64,000 nt of DNA from Gordius sp. MW1 (Eukaryota > Nematomorpha > Gordioida > Gordea > Gordiidae). Where the stretch lies: assembly GCA_964036665.1 (NCBI GenBank), contig OZ038532.1, forward strand, positions 310,001 to 374,000, written 5' to 3'. Every line of letters starts with the position of its first letter. Position 1 is the stretch's first letter. The notes beneath the pieces were generated by a model that saw nothing but the letters and a program-made list of their open reading frames with translations, was not told the origin of the DNA and ran no database searches. Positions 1 to 13,500 of the stretch are shown here, piece by piece. The translations under genes were made by a program, and so were the position numbers.

Positions 1-1148
1 AGTGGAATTTATAACTAGTAGGGGAGACCGGGGCTAGTCGTAGCTCGGGGTTACTATTATCTTCCTAATTATTTTCAAATAATAATGATATATAATTATA
101 ATTTAAATCATATGTGTATTTTTTCATAAGGTATAAGCAAAGAAATTTTTGTTTAGAAAAAATAAAATTTAAAAATTTTATAGAAGAAAAACGATTTTTT
201 GGGGCTATTAGTAGCCTTAACAAAATTTTGTATTTTGCACATAAACATTTTTTGGCTATATATTTTGGACTAATTTAAGGTTTGTCTTATAAAGGGATAT
301 TTTTTATATAAAAACCGTCTAATGATTAAAATTTTATTCGCAATATAACACAAAACTAGGGGTCGGAGAGGTGCTAGTGCTAGCCATTTTACATTGTGTC
401 TTACAAATGACAAGATTTAAAAGACAAAAATTTTGTTTATAATCTAATTTACTGTTATTTTGAATAGAAATAGACTGTGATTATACTTTAAAAACGACTA
501 AAAGTTTTTTTCTATTGCAAAATCTGTCGTTTAAGTGTAATTTAGTCAGATTGTCATCTTGACCCTTTTTTATTTGTATTATATAAATGTAATCATATTA
601 CATTTGCATCTTCTATGTTTTTTGTAATGTAACAATCTTTTTATTGATATGAGTTAGCACACTAATAAGAAGTGAAAACGTCAGAGCTAATCTATCTCAT
701 GAACAGGGCTATAACAAACCCCGAGCACTTTTAAAATTTCTAGGACTTTTGATATTTTCAAACTCAATTTATGGAAAAACTATAATTACTTTTTCTCAAC
801 GTTTTTTCCTTACCTACGTTAAAAATAGACTATAAAAATGTATTGCAAGAAAAAAATTATAAAAAACTTAATTAGTTTTTTTAAAACGTGATTTAATTTT
901 TTATGGGTATTTAGTCCAGGGTGTCCCCTACCTGTCATTTTTATACAACTATAATACCATAAACCAGGTTTATTTTCAAAAACCTATTTTGAGCTACTGA
1001 CACATAATAAAAGTGCTTAGCGTAGGGACATAGAACTTATGTTAGGTTAGCAAATTTATAACTAAGTCGCAATCTGTTTTTTTGAAAATAAATTTAAAAG
1101 ACACAAAACGGAGACTTGGGTTACTTTTCGACTCTAAATACTGTTGGT

Positions 1149-1850
1149 GCCTTCATGGAATAGTTAGACTGCTCAACAACTTTAAATAAGTATACCCTTT
1201 TACCGCCATTTTGAAATGTGCACAAATAAGGGGAAGACATATAGATTATAGTAATTTTTGTTAATTTATATGTTCTTGAAACGTAATAAAAAAAATTAAC
1301 CTATTTAAACTTTAAAAACAGCCAGGCGCGTAGCCAAGGGGGCGGAAAGCGGGACTTTTCCTTCCCCTTGGCCAAAATTTTAATTTTTTTATTAATAATT
1401 AATTTAAATGGGTTTAATTATTATATAAAATAAAAGCGATAATAAATGCACTGATTGCTGAGGAGAAGAGATTTTTCCAAAGCTGGTTATATAGCGCCTT
1501 GAAGTTTCGCATATATTATACGCGAAGTTTGTTTTTGTTACATTATTAAGAGTGTCGAATAATTTTTTGAGTTTTTTTTCCCCTTGAGAAAATCCTGGCT
1601 ACGCGCCTGAAACAGCATTTTTTTAAATTCATAAAAATAAAAAAATAAGATACTGTGATGTTAAAACAATTTTATCTGCAATTTATTAAATTGTAACATT
1701 CTTTTTATTTATTGAGAAGGTAAATTCACTCTTTTTCTCTTTTAATTTAACAATGGGTTACACTGCGGAGAGACAAGGGAGATAGTTAAGTTCAAAATGA
1801 GAGATTTAATGAATTAACCATATGAAACATGTGACATGAGCAGTCTATGG
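1149..1850. mobile_element. Palindromic MITE (GACTGCTCATG family), interrupted copy
   Basis: The ends read as an inverted pair: AGACTGCTCA near 1168 and TGAGCAGTCTATGG at about 1837-1850. Inside the left end is the family's signature (TTTAAATAAG, CCGCCATTTTGAAATGTGCACAAATAAG). The same layout appears at 5676-6070, 37162-37610 and 60513-60956. The copy is split by a CAGGCGCGTAGCC element at 1323-1609. No transposase is seen, so this is a non-autonomous element; its superfamily is not clear to me. Confidence 0.6.
1323..1609. mobile_element. hAT-like MITE nested in another MITE
   Basis: Terminal inverted repeats CAGGCGCGTAGCC (left) and GGCTACGCGCCTG (right) enclose about 287 bp. The flanks share AAACAGC, a 7-bp direct repeat close to the 8-bp duplication typical of hAT elements. 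It is a longer relative of the CATGGGCGTAGCC family found elsewhere in this window. There is no coding capacity. Confidence 0.65.
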
Positions 1851-1948
1851 GTATATAATATTGTCAATATTTTTAAAAAAATTTGTATTTTGGAATGCGT
1901 AATATGGTATGGAGATATATGAAATAAAATTTATTTGCATGAACTAAT

Positions 1949-2167
1949 CTACACAAAACGTAATAGAACATTTTTATTATCTTGGTAAGCTATTATTTTC
2001 AAAGGAACGCCGTATGGTTTTCTGTAATTATTTTGATTTAAATATTGAACCATGATTTTTTCGTCAAATTTTTCTTCACACAGTTCTAAGCAAGGCTGAA
2101 GTAACACTTTTTTGGTACAGGCATCCATACATTGTTTGGTTGTATTGACTCTCGTCGAAACCAACAC
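1949..2167 (-). CDS. Possible small cysteine-motif protein or terminal exon (unrecognised)
   Basis: A minus-strand frame of 72 residues has a less random composition than its neighbours. It contains two CX3C pairs (CMDAC and CLELC) separated by eight residues, followed by a charged stretch and a stop after NVLLRFV. Twin CX3C motifs occur in small mitochondrial intermembrane-space proteins, but the spacing here is shorter than in small Tims and I do not recognise the family. It could be the last exon of a gene whose other exons lie at higher coordinates; a weak acceptor (TTACAAAG) ends near 2173. It could also be chance. Low confidence. Confidence 0.25.
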   Translation of the reverse strand: MLVSTRVNTTKQCMDACTKKVLLQPCLELCEEKFDEKIMVQYLNQNNYRKPYGVPLKIIAYQDNKNVLLRFV

Positions 2168-2329
2168 TTTGTAATAGGGAACTGATGTTCAAAAATACGT
2201 ATAAATGAAGCTTAACACGAGGTAATTTAATACGCTCAGATAAATAATTTTTTAAATTTAATTATTTTGAAGTTATATTTTTGTCAAGATCGATGAAATA
2301 ATTGAAAGTTTATAATGATAGGTAGACAA

Positions 2330-2560
2330 GTTGCGAAAAGAAATGGAATTTGGACTAAGGCGAGATCGGAAAAAGTAAAGCCAATCAGGGGTCTAGCTAG
2401 TGTATTTGCGAAGCAAAATAAAAGTCTTTTACAGAAGCATAAGTCCACGGCCATTAAAAACCCGCATAAATTTCCATAGCAATTATTGAAAAGTTAAGTT
2501 GGGCAGGACGGACAGGATGGATGGACAACTAAAAACGAACCCGTAAATTCGTACCAATTA
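2330..2560 (-). repeat. 215-bp dispersed repeat with GTCCGTCC/GGACGGAC end
   Basis: Read on the minus strand, this matches the plus-strand stretch 14090-14300 along its length (shared blocks include TTTCAATAATTGCTATGG, TGGACTTATGCTTCTGTAAA and TTGGCTT). A partial copy lies at about 44060-44190. Its end (GTCCGTCC next to a reversed TTTTAATTGC-TATGCA block in other copies) also forms the outer end of the composite elements at 28693-31100 and 57302-58921. It is non-coding. Confidence 0.6.
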
Positions 2561-3142
2561 AAATTTTAACATGGATAAAAAACTCTAACATTGACATATT
2601 AAAACTCGTATATTTAGATTATCTGTGGATTTATTTAAAAAAATATTCATATCAATCTATGGTAGCATTCTAGCATAATTATTTGTAAAACTATATAAAT
2701 CAAAAATTACTTTTTTAAAATCGAAGTTTGATGTTTTGCTTATTTTTAGTAAAAATTAACTAAGGCTCAATTTTTTAATTGTCAAAATTGTTAAAATAAA
2801 TTAATATATATATATATGATATGATTGGTGTAATATTTGGTTTGTGGTAACATTATAAATAAAATATTAATAGTTACTTGGCTCAGCCATAGTTTTTGAA
2901 TATATGATCAATATAAATATATGAATTAAGCAATTATACATAATTTCTTAATGTCAGAAAATTCTAGAAAATAAAGTTTTTTATTCGGTAGTAAAAATAA
3001 ATTAATCTTATGATGATGTATTTTTTATAAACTTTTAGAACAAAGGTATAATATTATATCAAAATATTTATTGACTATTATTAAAATAATGGCTCAATGT
3101 GTAAATTTTTGAATTTACAATTATTTACGATTAATAATAATT

Positions 3143-3455
3143 ACACTGGTCAACAAATAATGGAGTTGTAAAATCAATCGGCAAATTATTCGCAGATTCT
3201 GGTAGAGTTTTTTACGGTGATCACAAAAATATTTTTAGTTTTTTTCCTATACGTCAACATTTTGAAATATTCGCTGTCAAAGTTGCTAAAAACAATTTTG
3301 GCGTTTCTTAAACCCCAGTAACTTGCTAATTAATCGGTAAAATTTTTGTTTAATAAATTTGCTTCATAAATAGTTAGTGTTCCCCGCGAAAAACTCTACC
3401 AAATTTGCAAACACTTAGTCCGTCGATTTTTCTTATTGAAAATCACGATGTGCCA
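3143..3455. repeat. Diverged or one-armed relative of the foldback family
   Basis: It starts ACACTGGTCAACAAATAATG and continues with AGATTCTGGTAGAGTTTTTT, then a GTGATCACAAAAATA block. These are the same outer-arm blocks as in the foldbacks at 31184-32918 and 39402-40314. A reverse-oriented partial counterpart (AAAACTCTACCAAATTTGC, then CGATTTTTCTTATTG) lies at 3390-3450, so this may be a shrunken two-armed copy. Confidence 0.45.
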
Positions 3456-5675
3456 TCCTTTTATTTTTTGGCGTTTTACATATTTTTTCATCTCTAAGTG
3501 ATATATATGTAAACACTAAAACATAAAAGAAGAATATTTAATGTAAGTATTAGCAAATGTCAATTATTGTATAACTTAAATATTCTTACAGGGTTGACAC
3601 TGGAGCCTTCACGGGTGGCCATCGGGTCTGGTTTGGGTTGAAAATCTTAAAGAATCTCGGGTCAGGTTGGGGCTAAATAAGTGACTTTTAACATGATTTT
3701 TGAACCGATATAAAATTAATCTAAAACAATCTCAAACAATTCCTATTGTTTGGAATAAAAATTCTCTCTAGAAAAAAATATTAAAAGGTGCATTAGAACC
3801 CATGATTATAGTATGTTTCAAAAGCGGTCAGCAAAACTGGTTTACAAAATTGAATTGTTTATTTAGAGTTAATCAACTAAGGCATTCAGAAATAGCCTCA
3901 GGCTTTTTAAGGCAAAAGAGTTTAGCCAAGTTACTTTGAGTTTTTTTTCTGGCTTAACTTATTTACACTATATTAACAACATACCATTTCAATTAACATT
4001 TTTAAATAATACCCTTATTAACTTTTCTAACATTTTTATGCTTTAGTTATGGCCTTATAGTAGTAAAAACACAATACAAAATATTCGAAATTTCTGTCGA
4101 AATCTGGATAAAAAGGTATCTTTTCTATTTCTATAAAACTTTACTGTAATGTAATGGTTTGCTAAATATTAGATAACCTTTTTTATATATGAAAATCTTT
4201 ATAATAATTTTGAATAATTTCCTTTTATTCCCCTAAATTATATATTTAATTTTTAACATTTTGCCAATTTAAAGTTAGAAAGATTCCAAACTATTAGTCA
4301 TTTTGATATAGCTCGATCTCTCCAACCTATTGATAAAAAGATCAAAAAAATTTGTTTGATAAAATATAGTGATGTAATTTATCGTGATTCTAAATATATA
4401 TATAATTATGTTATAACCATATATCAGTTGTTGCCAAATATAGTCAAATACTTTTTACATGGCTTATGTCATAAATTATTATAGTAAATTTTTTTTTATT
4501 ATTATTATATGAATTAAATATACTGTTGGTGCCTGATTTACAGTGTCCAGAGATGGCTTTCTAATTTAATTACAAGCCGGATTTGGTAGTAAATTATTGG
4601 TTTGGTTAAATTTTTTCAAAACATAATTATATCCTCTAACTATCATTTTATTGGTAAAAAATGACAGAATTTTCACGCTTTTTTGATAAACTTTTCTTTT
4701 TGATCGCATTATTATGGCTAATTTCAAAGCTATTCCATTATAAAAACTAATTTATAAAGATTTTTGAAATAATTAGTTGCCGATAAAAAACTAACATAAA
4801 AAGCGCTATTTTTCTAACTTTTCTACGGTAGATGGTGGCCAAAAATTAAAATTACATTTTTAAAAATGAATATTTGTGGGATAAAAAATGCTGGATACGC
4901 TATGAGGAAATAAGATTAATTGTTGTTAGGTGTGTGGTAATTAAGTAATGCACGAGGACTTAATATGAAATTCATGTGTGATCATTTGAGAACCTGTGTA
5001 ATTGGCTAGGCTAAAATTGACAGTCCTCTCCAGCAATTTCCGTTCCCCCATAACAATTATCCTATTCTTTTTTTATATTATAAATTATTCTAAAGAATTA
5101 CCTAATTTTATGCTGTTTAAAGGTCTTACGGGTGGACCGGTCAAAAGTGCTGAATTTTAATTATGATTTATAAGAACGCGCCTAATTTTTGCTGCCCAAT
5201 CTATTATAAACAAATTTCTAATGTTTATTTTACTTAAAGACCATAATTTATTAATTAATTTCATATAAGAAAAATAAATTTTATATATTTACACGATTGT
5301 TCCGTAATTGCTGATCGAAAATAATAATTTCATTATTGGTAATATCGATAAAAACTGGCTAAATTGTAGAATTTTTTTTTAAATAATCGATTAGAGATGA
5401 TTATATTTTATATTTTTTACAAAAAATACCGTAACTATTAAACTCAATTAATTTAATTGATGTGTGCTTGGCAGAATCCTTTTACTTGATAATAATAATG
5501 TATAAAGACCGAGCATTTAATTGTAATTATTATATTCTAGATTAATCTCGATTGAATTGCGACAAACGGAAATTAAAAAAAGTATCTATATAATAACTAT
5601 AAGTTACTAAGAGGTAAAAACCCTTATTGTAACTACTTTTTTAACGAAAAATCATTTTTTTATTTTTTTATGCAT

Positions 5676-6070
5676 AATGAATGTGTGCCATTGAATCCGC
5701 CATTTCGAATTTAACTATCTCCCTCCCATGTCTTTTTGCGGTGTAGAGCAGAGAAAGTGAATTTACCTTCCTCATCAATTAACAAATAATAAAGATTGTT
5801 AACAAATGATTATATTTAATAAAATGCAGATGGCACTAAATTACTTTAACAATCATCACAGTATTTTTTATTTTTATGAATTTTTTAGATGATCTATATT
5901 TTGAAATGTTGTATTTAACGTTTAACTAATTATATATTTTTTAATTAAATTTTAAAAACACTCTAATTAATCGAAACTACTATAGTATATATGTCCTTCC
6001 CTTATTTGTGCACATTTTAAAATGGCGGAAAAATGGCAAACTTATTTAAAGTTGACGAGGAGTCCACTTG
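5676..6070. mobile_element. Palindromic MITE (GACTGCTCATG family), copy 2
   Basis: It carries the family blocks in order: the GCCATTTCGAATTTAACTATC region, TTTACCTTCCTCATCAATTA, the TGCAGATGGCACTAAAT stretch, GTGCACATTTTAAAATGGCGG and ACTTATTTAAAGTTGACGAG. The termini are worn. The interior matches 60513-60956 and 37162-37610. Confidence 0.55.
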
Positions 6071-6569
6071 CCTATGGCCTTTTTTCACCCAAACTCCCAC
6101 CTTATTAGTCTAATATAAATATTTATGGGTCCGCGCTCAACACTAATTCTGAGACGGCAAAAAGAAGCCTATAAATTTTCATTAAGAGAAACAGAATTTG
6201 CGCGAAATTCTGTTCATATTTTTGGATCTTCTCTTAACATACGTGACTGGGATATATAAGGTTCCATTAAAATTTTGGTTAAATGCGTGTGCCTAAAATT
6301 TGTTAGTTTTTGAAAAAATTTTGAACATTTTTAGCTAAAAAATTAAAAACATTTTCGCAAACATTTTCTAAAAAAAAGTTTCTAATTTCAACTAACCTCG
6401 TTTTTGACAATTTCTAAGAAATAACTATGTCTTTAAACCGTAAGTTTGGGATATAAATTATATGAAATTTATATTTATGGTTTGGAAAAGCTCAGCGACC
6501 GACTTAGTACGATAATAAATCTACTATCTATAAAGAGTAAACTTTGAGACTAAGAAGTAAAAAATATAT

Positions 6570-6790
6570 ATTAAACTATACGGAGGGAAGAAATGTGGAA
6601 AAATACAAAAGCATCAACAATTTCACGTTCGGTAATTTAGGTCCCGAAGGCAGCCAATTCCTCAAACAAATATCAAAATTTATTATCTCAATTACACATG
6701 AGACCCCAAAGAATTTTTTTATATCAAGCAAAAAATCACCATGGAAATTGTAAAATCCATGACAATTTAAATCCATGGCTCTATGCCTGC
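6570..6790 (+). pseudogene. LINE ORF2 3' remnant
   Basis: The frame includes FGNLGPEGSQFLKQISKFI followed by a T-P-K-N-F-F-I-S-S segment. This resembles the C-terminal tail of many invertebrate non-LTR retrotransposons, where a G-x-L/W-G-P-E block precedes a K-x-I-G-K-x-I helix and a short terminal helix. The second copy, at 54993-55353, keeps the block and the tail. The frame here is short and not an intact ORF. Confidence 0.5.
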
Positions 6791-7572
6791 TCATTAATCT
6801 AATATATTTTAGCTTTTATCATGCACAATCATTAGAAAATAAACATCTATTAGCTTTAAAAAGAAATAAAATACATTAGAATTCGGAAAAAATAACTTTG
6901 ACCCATTTTAGCACGAGACAATTCTTGAATTTGAAGCTGTTGTACTATTGTAGAGATAAATTACAATAAATAAAGGGCAATCGGAAATATGCTTGAATAT
7001 ACATTAAAACAGGAGCATTTTAAATTGTGATTTATATTTAATACTCTTTTGGAATAATCTATAAATTTAGTATGACCATTTTTATAAATTCCTAATTTCT
7101 CTTCCACTGTATGCCCTAATTTTTTGCGACATTTAATCTTATTAATGTCAAAATCCTTTTTGTACATCACTATTTTTTGATAATTTTTAGGATTGAAAAA
7201 AGGTGACAATACCTCATTTTGGCCCAGAATTTATATATTTCGGTTGGGAAAATTAGTAGATATGGGCTGGTGAAGGCAAAATATATCTACTCTACAAAAC
7301 CTTGATTTTTATATTTTTCTCTGAACCTAAATGATTTTAGATGATTAAATATTATTGGATTTGGGTGGCTCCCCTCCTTTAATCCAAATCGATAAGGCTT
7401 TTAAAATATTTTTCTCTAAATTAATATTCTTTTTGTGGGAAAAAGAAGAACCCCCCCCCCCTTTTATTTTATCGATATATTATTGGTAATCTTATTTTTT
7501 AAATATCTCATAGTGTGAAAATTTGAAATTGATCGTTACAGAACTCAATTCTAGCATTGCAAAAAGATTTCC

Positions 7573-10500
7573 ATGGACAATCAAGAATACAGGACTAAAG
7601 GTAATATAATATGTTTTTTATGTATATATAGATATATGCATAGGCGTAGCTGGGAGGCGGATATCCCCCTCTAAATCTTTCTTTAAAATTTTATATAATT
7701 ATGGCTAAAATTTTAAATAATTATCATTTTGCCCCTCCCTAAATCATTATTGCCCCCCTCTAGATCCAATCCTGGCTACGCCCATGTATATACGATTTCA
7801 AATACAATCTAAAAAAATTCAAAATTTTTACCTCCATGACTATTTTTGGTTAAATTAAATTATAATATTACAAATTAGAAATAAATCTGTTTAATTAACC
7901 CTATAATATTTTCCTAGATATCTTTTTCTAAGCTGTATCATTAATTTTGTTAGATTTATTTAACATTGCATTTTTTACTATAACTTTGACATTAAATAAT
8001 GAGAATCTTTTAATCAAATATAAACATTTATAAGTTTCTAAAAGTCAAAATATTTCGACTACTATGAATGTAAATACCAAATGTAAGGTATTAATACAAA
8101 TGAATATTGTTTTTATTTTTAAGTTTCAAGTGGTTGCTTTTGACGTTATAAGAAACATGTTTCATAATAAATATTTTGACAATTTTGCCCTTCCAACTTA
8201 AATTTTTTGCAATTAATGGGCATTTTAAACTAAGCCAACGAATTAAATTACTTTTTATATCTCTACCATTTCAAAGTTGCTATCGTGTAATACATCATTA
8301 TCCATCAAAAAATAGTGGAGAGGTGGTGAATAGCGATCCCTAGAGATTAATCTATATAAAAAATGTGGAACTCTTATCGAGAAAAATATTTTAAATCATG
8401 ATTTTTCAACACTTTAGCCCGATACACTACCATAAATTTTATATTTCACAAGTGTTATTAGTTTGAGAAGCTTTAAATAAATACGCCAGAAAATATATAA
8501 GGGCCCATAGCATTGGGGTCACTCTGACCCCAACGGACCAAAAATAGATTAAGTCGCCCGTAAAAATGCTCGACCCCTAAATGATTTTAACTAAATTTTA
8601 ATTGTGTTTCCCCTAGTATGCCCTGACAAAAGAAATGTCTTTCTATGCCATACATAATACTTTAAGAAGTCCGGATATTTATTGTATAACAACAACAGGG
8701 TTGGATTGTATTGTCAATTAACATGGGGCGATTCCACTTTGTAATTTTATTTCGAGGCAAAATAGTCCATTGTCACCAATTTCAAGAGCTTTAAATGGAT
8801 TTAAAGCGTTCGCATTGTAAGTGAGTAATGTGGAAAGGGTTAGGGTTGGGATAATGTGGGTTGTTCATAAAGATTAAATTAATACAATGTAGAAGTGGGA
8901 TGCCAATTCAACTAGGCATTTTAAGCAAATTTAACTTACATTTTAAAGACCTAAATCCCACTTTCTAGCATGGCATAAGCTCTCCCACTAACCCTTGTAA
9001 ATATATATTTAATTCTTTTTTAAAACGAATTGATTTACACTAAAGCCCTTTAAATTAAGTGGCAAGGGGGAGGGCGACAAACTAATAATATTTTGAAATT
9101 TGAACCAGGAAAAATTAGGAATTTTGGATTAAATGGGAAGATAATAGATATTGACGAATTTACAAAAGGAATCACATTGTTTTAGTCCAAATCCACATAA
9201 TATCTATAAGTCCTACCCTACTAATGCACTTTGGATAAGCTTCAAACTAATGTTGTAAAAACACCTTCGATTTTAGTCGACTAACCACAAGCAGACCAAT
9301 TAGGGTTTCTGTATATGTTTAGTCGACAAAAATCAAGGGTCGACCTAACGAAACCCACCCGTTTTTACAGTACTAGCTTCAACACATAAGCAATTATGGT
9401 CGTATTTGTAACTAAAATTCCGAACATCAAAATAGTATAACAAGACACATAATTCTAATAAGGACATTGATTGTATTAGATAGTTAGAGTTCCATATTTG
9501 AGTGCAACCTATGCTCCGCTTCTCGAATAAAATACGAATATTTTTCTGCTCTCTTTTAGTTGCAAATACAAAAGTATATTTATGATTTGTGTTGCAATTC
9601 ATTCAAAAAAATAATTATGAGGGACACTGTCAATTTAATTAATTGCATTATAAACAATCTTATTACGTAATATTTACATTTGATATTATTTACAACAATT
9701 TTTAAATTTAAACTACATCGCGAACTGAGTAAATTTGAAATAACAATTTAGAGGTTTATGTGAAGTTTTAAAGCTTTCATTATGACGTCGTGAGAAAAGG
9801 GAATTATTGCACTGAAAGCTTTTATATTAATTAATTTTTCAATGTGCATTTTACAACTTCATTTACATTGCGTCAAACATTTTTATAGCTCTTTGATCTC
9901 ACTTTTCAAAATTTATTACCATAAAAATTTTATTTTTAATTCAAATAATGGATTTGCCCTATTCGTTGTTAAATATATTTTATGTTTTACTTAAATAACC
10001 GAGCAAAAATATTTTTTTGTTATTGGATAATATTTACTTATTTCTGCAATTATTATAATCAATGATCCCTTTTATTATGTTCCATTTTTTGTCATATTTA
10101 TCATGTTAAGGATTAATAATCTGATTTTTAAATAATTTAAATTTTAACATAATTTTCGGAATTACAATCTTTGTAAAAATGCAAATCTATCATTTGAAAA
10201 ATTTGTATTTCGATTATTAAATAGCAATCCTAGGTTAATAATATCAGTTTAAACAATGCGCTTTTTCTAATTTGAGGATAAAACGAATTCTAATCAGAGT
10301 TTAAGCCCAGCCCCATGGGAGTAGCGAGCATTTGTATTGGGGGGGGGGCCAAAATTATCATTTTTTGAAATTTCAGCCATAATTTTAATAAATCTCAACA
10401 TTTTAGATTTAAAGGGGACAGCCGCCCTCTCTGCCCCCTCCCCTTGGCTACGTCCCTTAAGATTTTCATGCCTTATTCTAAGGTTAAAAAATCGAATAAA

Positions 10501-13500
10501 TAAAATATAATAATAATAATCATTGAATCGTAGATAGCAAAATTTTAACGTAAAGAACGGATCTTTTAAATATTTTTAAGCAACAATACAATTAGTAATA
10601 TATAGCAGCATTGAAATGGCGGGAGCAATTGAAATCTATTGATCACTTTATTGTAAAATTAAAATTGGACGATTCCAATAGTATTATTCACTTGAATATT
10701 CATATATTTAATAACAAGAAAAAATAAAAATAAATTATGCATTAAAATAAAGTATATATCGATTAATTATTATTATGGAACGTGTGCAGGGAAGGAATTA
10801 ATTGATTTTATCGGAGATTACCTTAGGGATATAAGGCAGCAAAGAGTTTTCCCTAATGTTACACCAGGCTACATGAGAAAACTATTGCCCGACCACGCCC
10901 CCAATGAGCCAGAAGCTTGGGATGATATTATGCAAGACATCAAGACAGTCATCATACCTGGGGTATTATTTGACCCCATGTTTTTTACGAATTGAATAAG
11001 TTGTCAAAATAAAAATTGCTATAAATACTGGTATAATTTTCATAGAGAAAGTGTTATTGTAAACGAAGGTTTTTTTAATTTAAATAAAAACATTTATTAA
11101 ATCTAATATGAAGATGAGAAGTAGATATAAGAAAAGTGAAGAATTATAAATAATTAAGAAAACATTCCGCTATTGCTACCGACTTATATTTACAGACAGT
11201 AATGCCGATTTTCTGTCTTATAAAAATAACAATTGTTTATCGTGTGTGTAACTTCAATTGATAGACTTATTATAAAATATAAATTAATAAATTCTATTTT
11301 ATCATAAAATCTTTTCATTCCAATGATCATAATCACTCAAAATATTTCTAACATAGTTGAACTAAAAAATTGTTACATACCTTTTTAAAAAGTAAAAAAT
11401 GACAGGTGCTACCATGATGATCTTATGTCTTGGACAAAGTATAAATTATTAAGATCTGACTAATCTAATTACAAAATGTCAAAAAATAAAGATTTTTAAT
11501 GAATTATTACAAAACGAAAGGAAAATGTTCTAGATTTTTCCTACGTTATAAGAGTGATTAAATTCAATATATTTAATATTACAACGATTAAACGATTTTT
11601 AGTATATAATTTTTTTTATTTTAGGTTACGCATTGGCAAAGTCCATACATGCACGCATATTTTCCTGCTCTGAATTCCTACCCTTCTCTATTGGGTGACA
11701 TGATAGCTGATGCTATAAATTGCCTCGGATTTACATGGGTACCCCAAAATGTGACATTTTTCATTAATATTAAAAATTCAAAATTTTTAAGTTTTTTGAA
11801 AAAACCCCTTGTTTTATTTGAATTTAATTGCTCATTTTTTCACTTTTATTCCTATTTTGACAAATTTTTGTGTCCTATGCCTTTACAATCTCTATTAACC
11901 ATTAATTCGCAAAAAAAAGCAATTTTGATATAATAAAATTACAAAATGAACAACACTGTTCAATGAGGATAAATATCATTCTAAATTTATTAGTTTTATT
12001 TATATTATTAATGGTCATTATATTACTTTTTGCGTACATTAATAAAACATTTTTATAATTATTTAATCAATTAACTCATACTTTCCTGATATCGATAAAA
12101 TTTTGAACAATAAAATATATTAAAACGCGCTAATTCCTTACTATAAACTAATAATTTGTAAGGCTTCTAGCCCAGCGTGTACCGAACTAGAAACTATAGT
12201 TATGGATTGGTTGGGCAAAATGATCGGTCTCCCATCCGAATTTCTCCATTCTAATACAGCTACTTCAGGTGGTGGAGTTATTCAAGTGAGAACTTCCATT
12301 TCTTATAATATTTTTTTAATTATATTAATTACTAAGATATCCATAATTTACTAAAGAAAAATGACGAGGTATATGTATATGGGGTTATGTGTTAAATAAA
12401 ATAAATTATAATAATTCCTCTGTAACAATATAAGTTTTAGACTATTTGATATGAGGAAATGTAGAGAAAAGTTTTCGAAATCAAAGTTTTAAACTAAATA
12501 TTAACATTTTTATTGTAAATTTTGCAAAGTTTTATATGGCTTTTTAAACGTATACTAACTATAAAGGCTGAAACTAAGATGTTAAATAGTAATTAAAATA
12601 TTAAAAATATTTTATATTTCCAACTTTAGACGACAGCCAGTGAGGCGACTTTCGTTTCAATTTTAGCTGCCCGAACTGAGGCAATCAGAAAAGTGCAGGT
12701 CATATATCCAGAAAAAGATGATTCTGAAATCAACGGACGCTTAATAGCTTATTGCTCTGACCAAGTTTATTAAGACACAAATGCTCTGTTTTTTTTACTT
12801 TTTTAAAGTAAATTTTTAAAATTAGTGAACTATTTAAACTATTTTTGAATTTAAAATGTTACTTATGCTTAACTCAGTCACAACCTTTAATGTACAATTT
12901 CAATCATAAGTTTTTCATTTAACACTTACATTTCCTACTAATAATATTAAACAAAATAAATTTAAAGTTCGCGCTTAAAGATAAGATAATTTCACAATTT
13001 TTATACCCATTGAGATGTCATAAAATCTTTTACAAAAACTAACATTTTATAAAGCAAAGATAATATTTCACCTCGGAAAGTGTTTAATCATATAAAAGAT
13101 TTTTAAAAAGTCAAATTTTTAGGCGCATTCGTCGATAGAGAAGGCGGGACTCATAGGCCTAGTTCGAATGAGATATTTAGCGTCGGATGATGCACTTGCT
13201 TTGCGTGGGGCAACGTTGTGTAAAGCGATTATAGAAGATCGAGAAGCTGGATTCATACCTTTTTACGTATGTAAAGCGCGTATACTGTTGTAAAAACGGC
13301 TGAGTTTTGTTGGTCGACCTTCGGTTAACTAGTCGATTAAACATAGACAAACCAAAGATTTTTTGGTGTCTGTTTTTCCAAGTCGCCCTCGAAATTTGAA
13401 AAACAAACTATGTCAACCGTTAGGCTTAGTAGAACCAAAGGTTGGCCAAACAAAATCCAACCGTTTTTACAACACTATAAGCGTGCTCTTGCTTTAACAG

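Larger units (their letters stand above)
1..7572. other. Intergenic region upstream of Hdc
   Basis: No convincing complete host gene is visible. The stretch is AT-rich, with short open frames of random composition. It holds an interrupted palindromic MITE (about 1149-1850), a nested CAGGCGCGTAGCC element (1323-1609), a possible small terminal exon on the minus strand (1949-2167), a 215-bp dispersed repeat (about 2330-2560), a one-armed relative of the foldback family (about 3143-3455), a second palindromic MITE (about 5676-6070) and a LINE 3' remnant (about 6570-6790). The Hdc promoter should lie near the right end. A possible untranslated-exon acceptor (TTACAG) ends near 7541, and a C-run lies at about 7450. 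Confidence 0.6.
7601..10789 (+). other. Hdc intron 1 (3.2 kb)
   Basis: The donor GTAATA follows directly after the codon-split G of exon 1, and the acceptor GTGTGCAG precedes exon 2, which restores Gly. The interior holds MITE copies (7638-7785, about 9254-9345, 10313-10458) and no other recognised gene. The open frame at 9345-9602 runs out of MITE sequence and looks non-coding. Confidence 0.7.

Noticed and set aside
6961..7209. 82-codon minus-strand frame
   Set aside because: Lys/Asn/Ile-rich, as expected by chance at this AT content; no recognisable domain.
9345..9602. 85-codon minus-strand frame in Hdc intron 1
   Set aside because: One end lies in MITE sequence and the composition is random; no homologous feature seen.
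11649..11933. 94-codon plus-strand frame
   Set aside because: It is Hdc exon 3 read through its donor at 11739; only the first 30 residues are Hdc.
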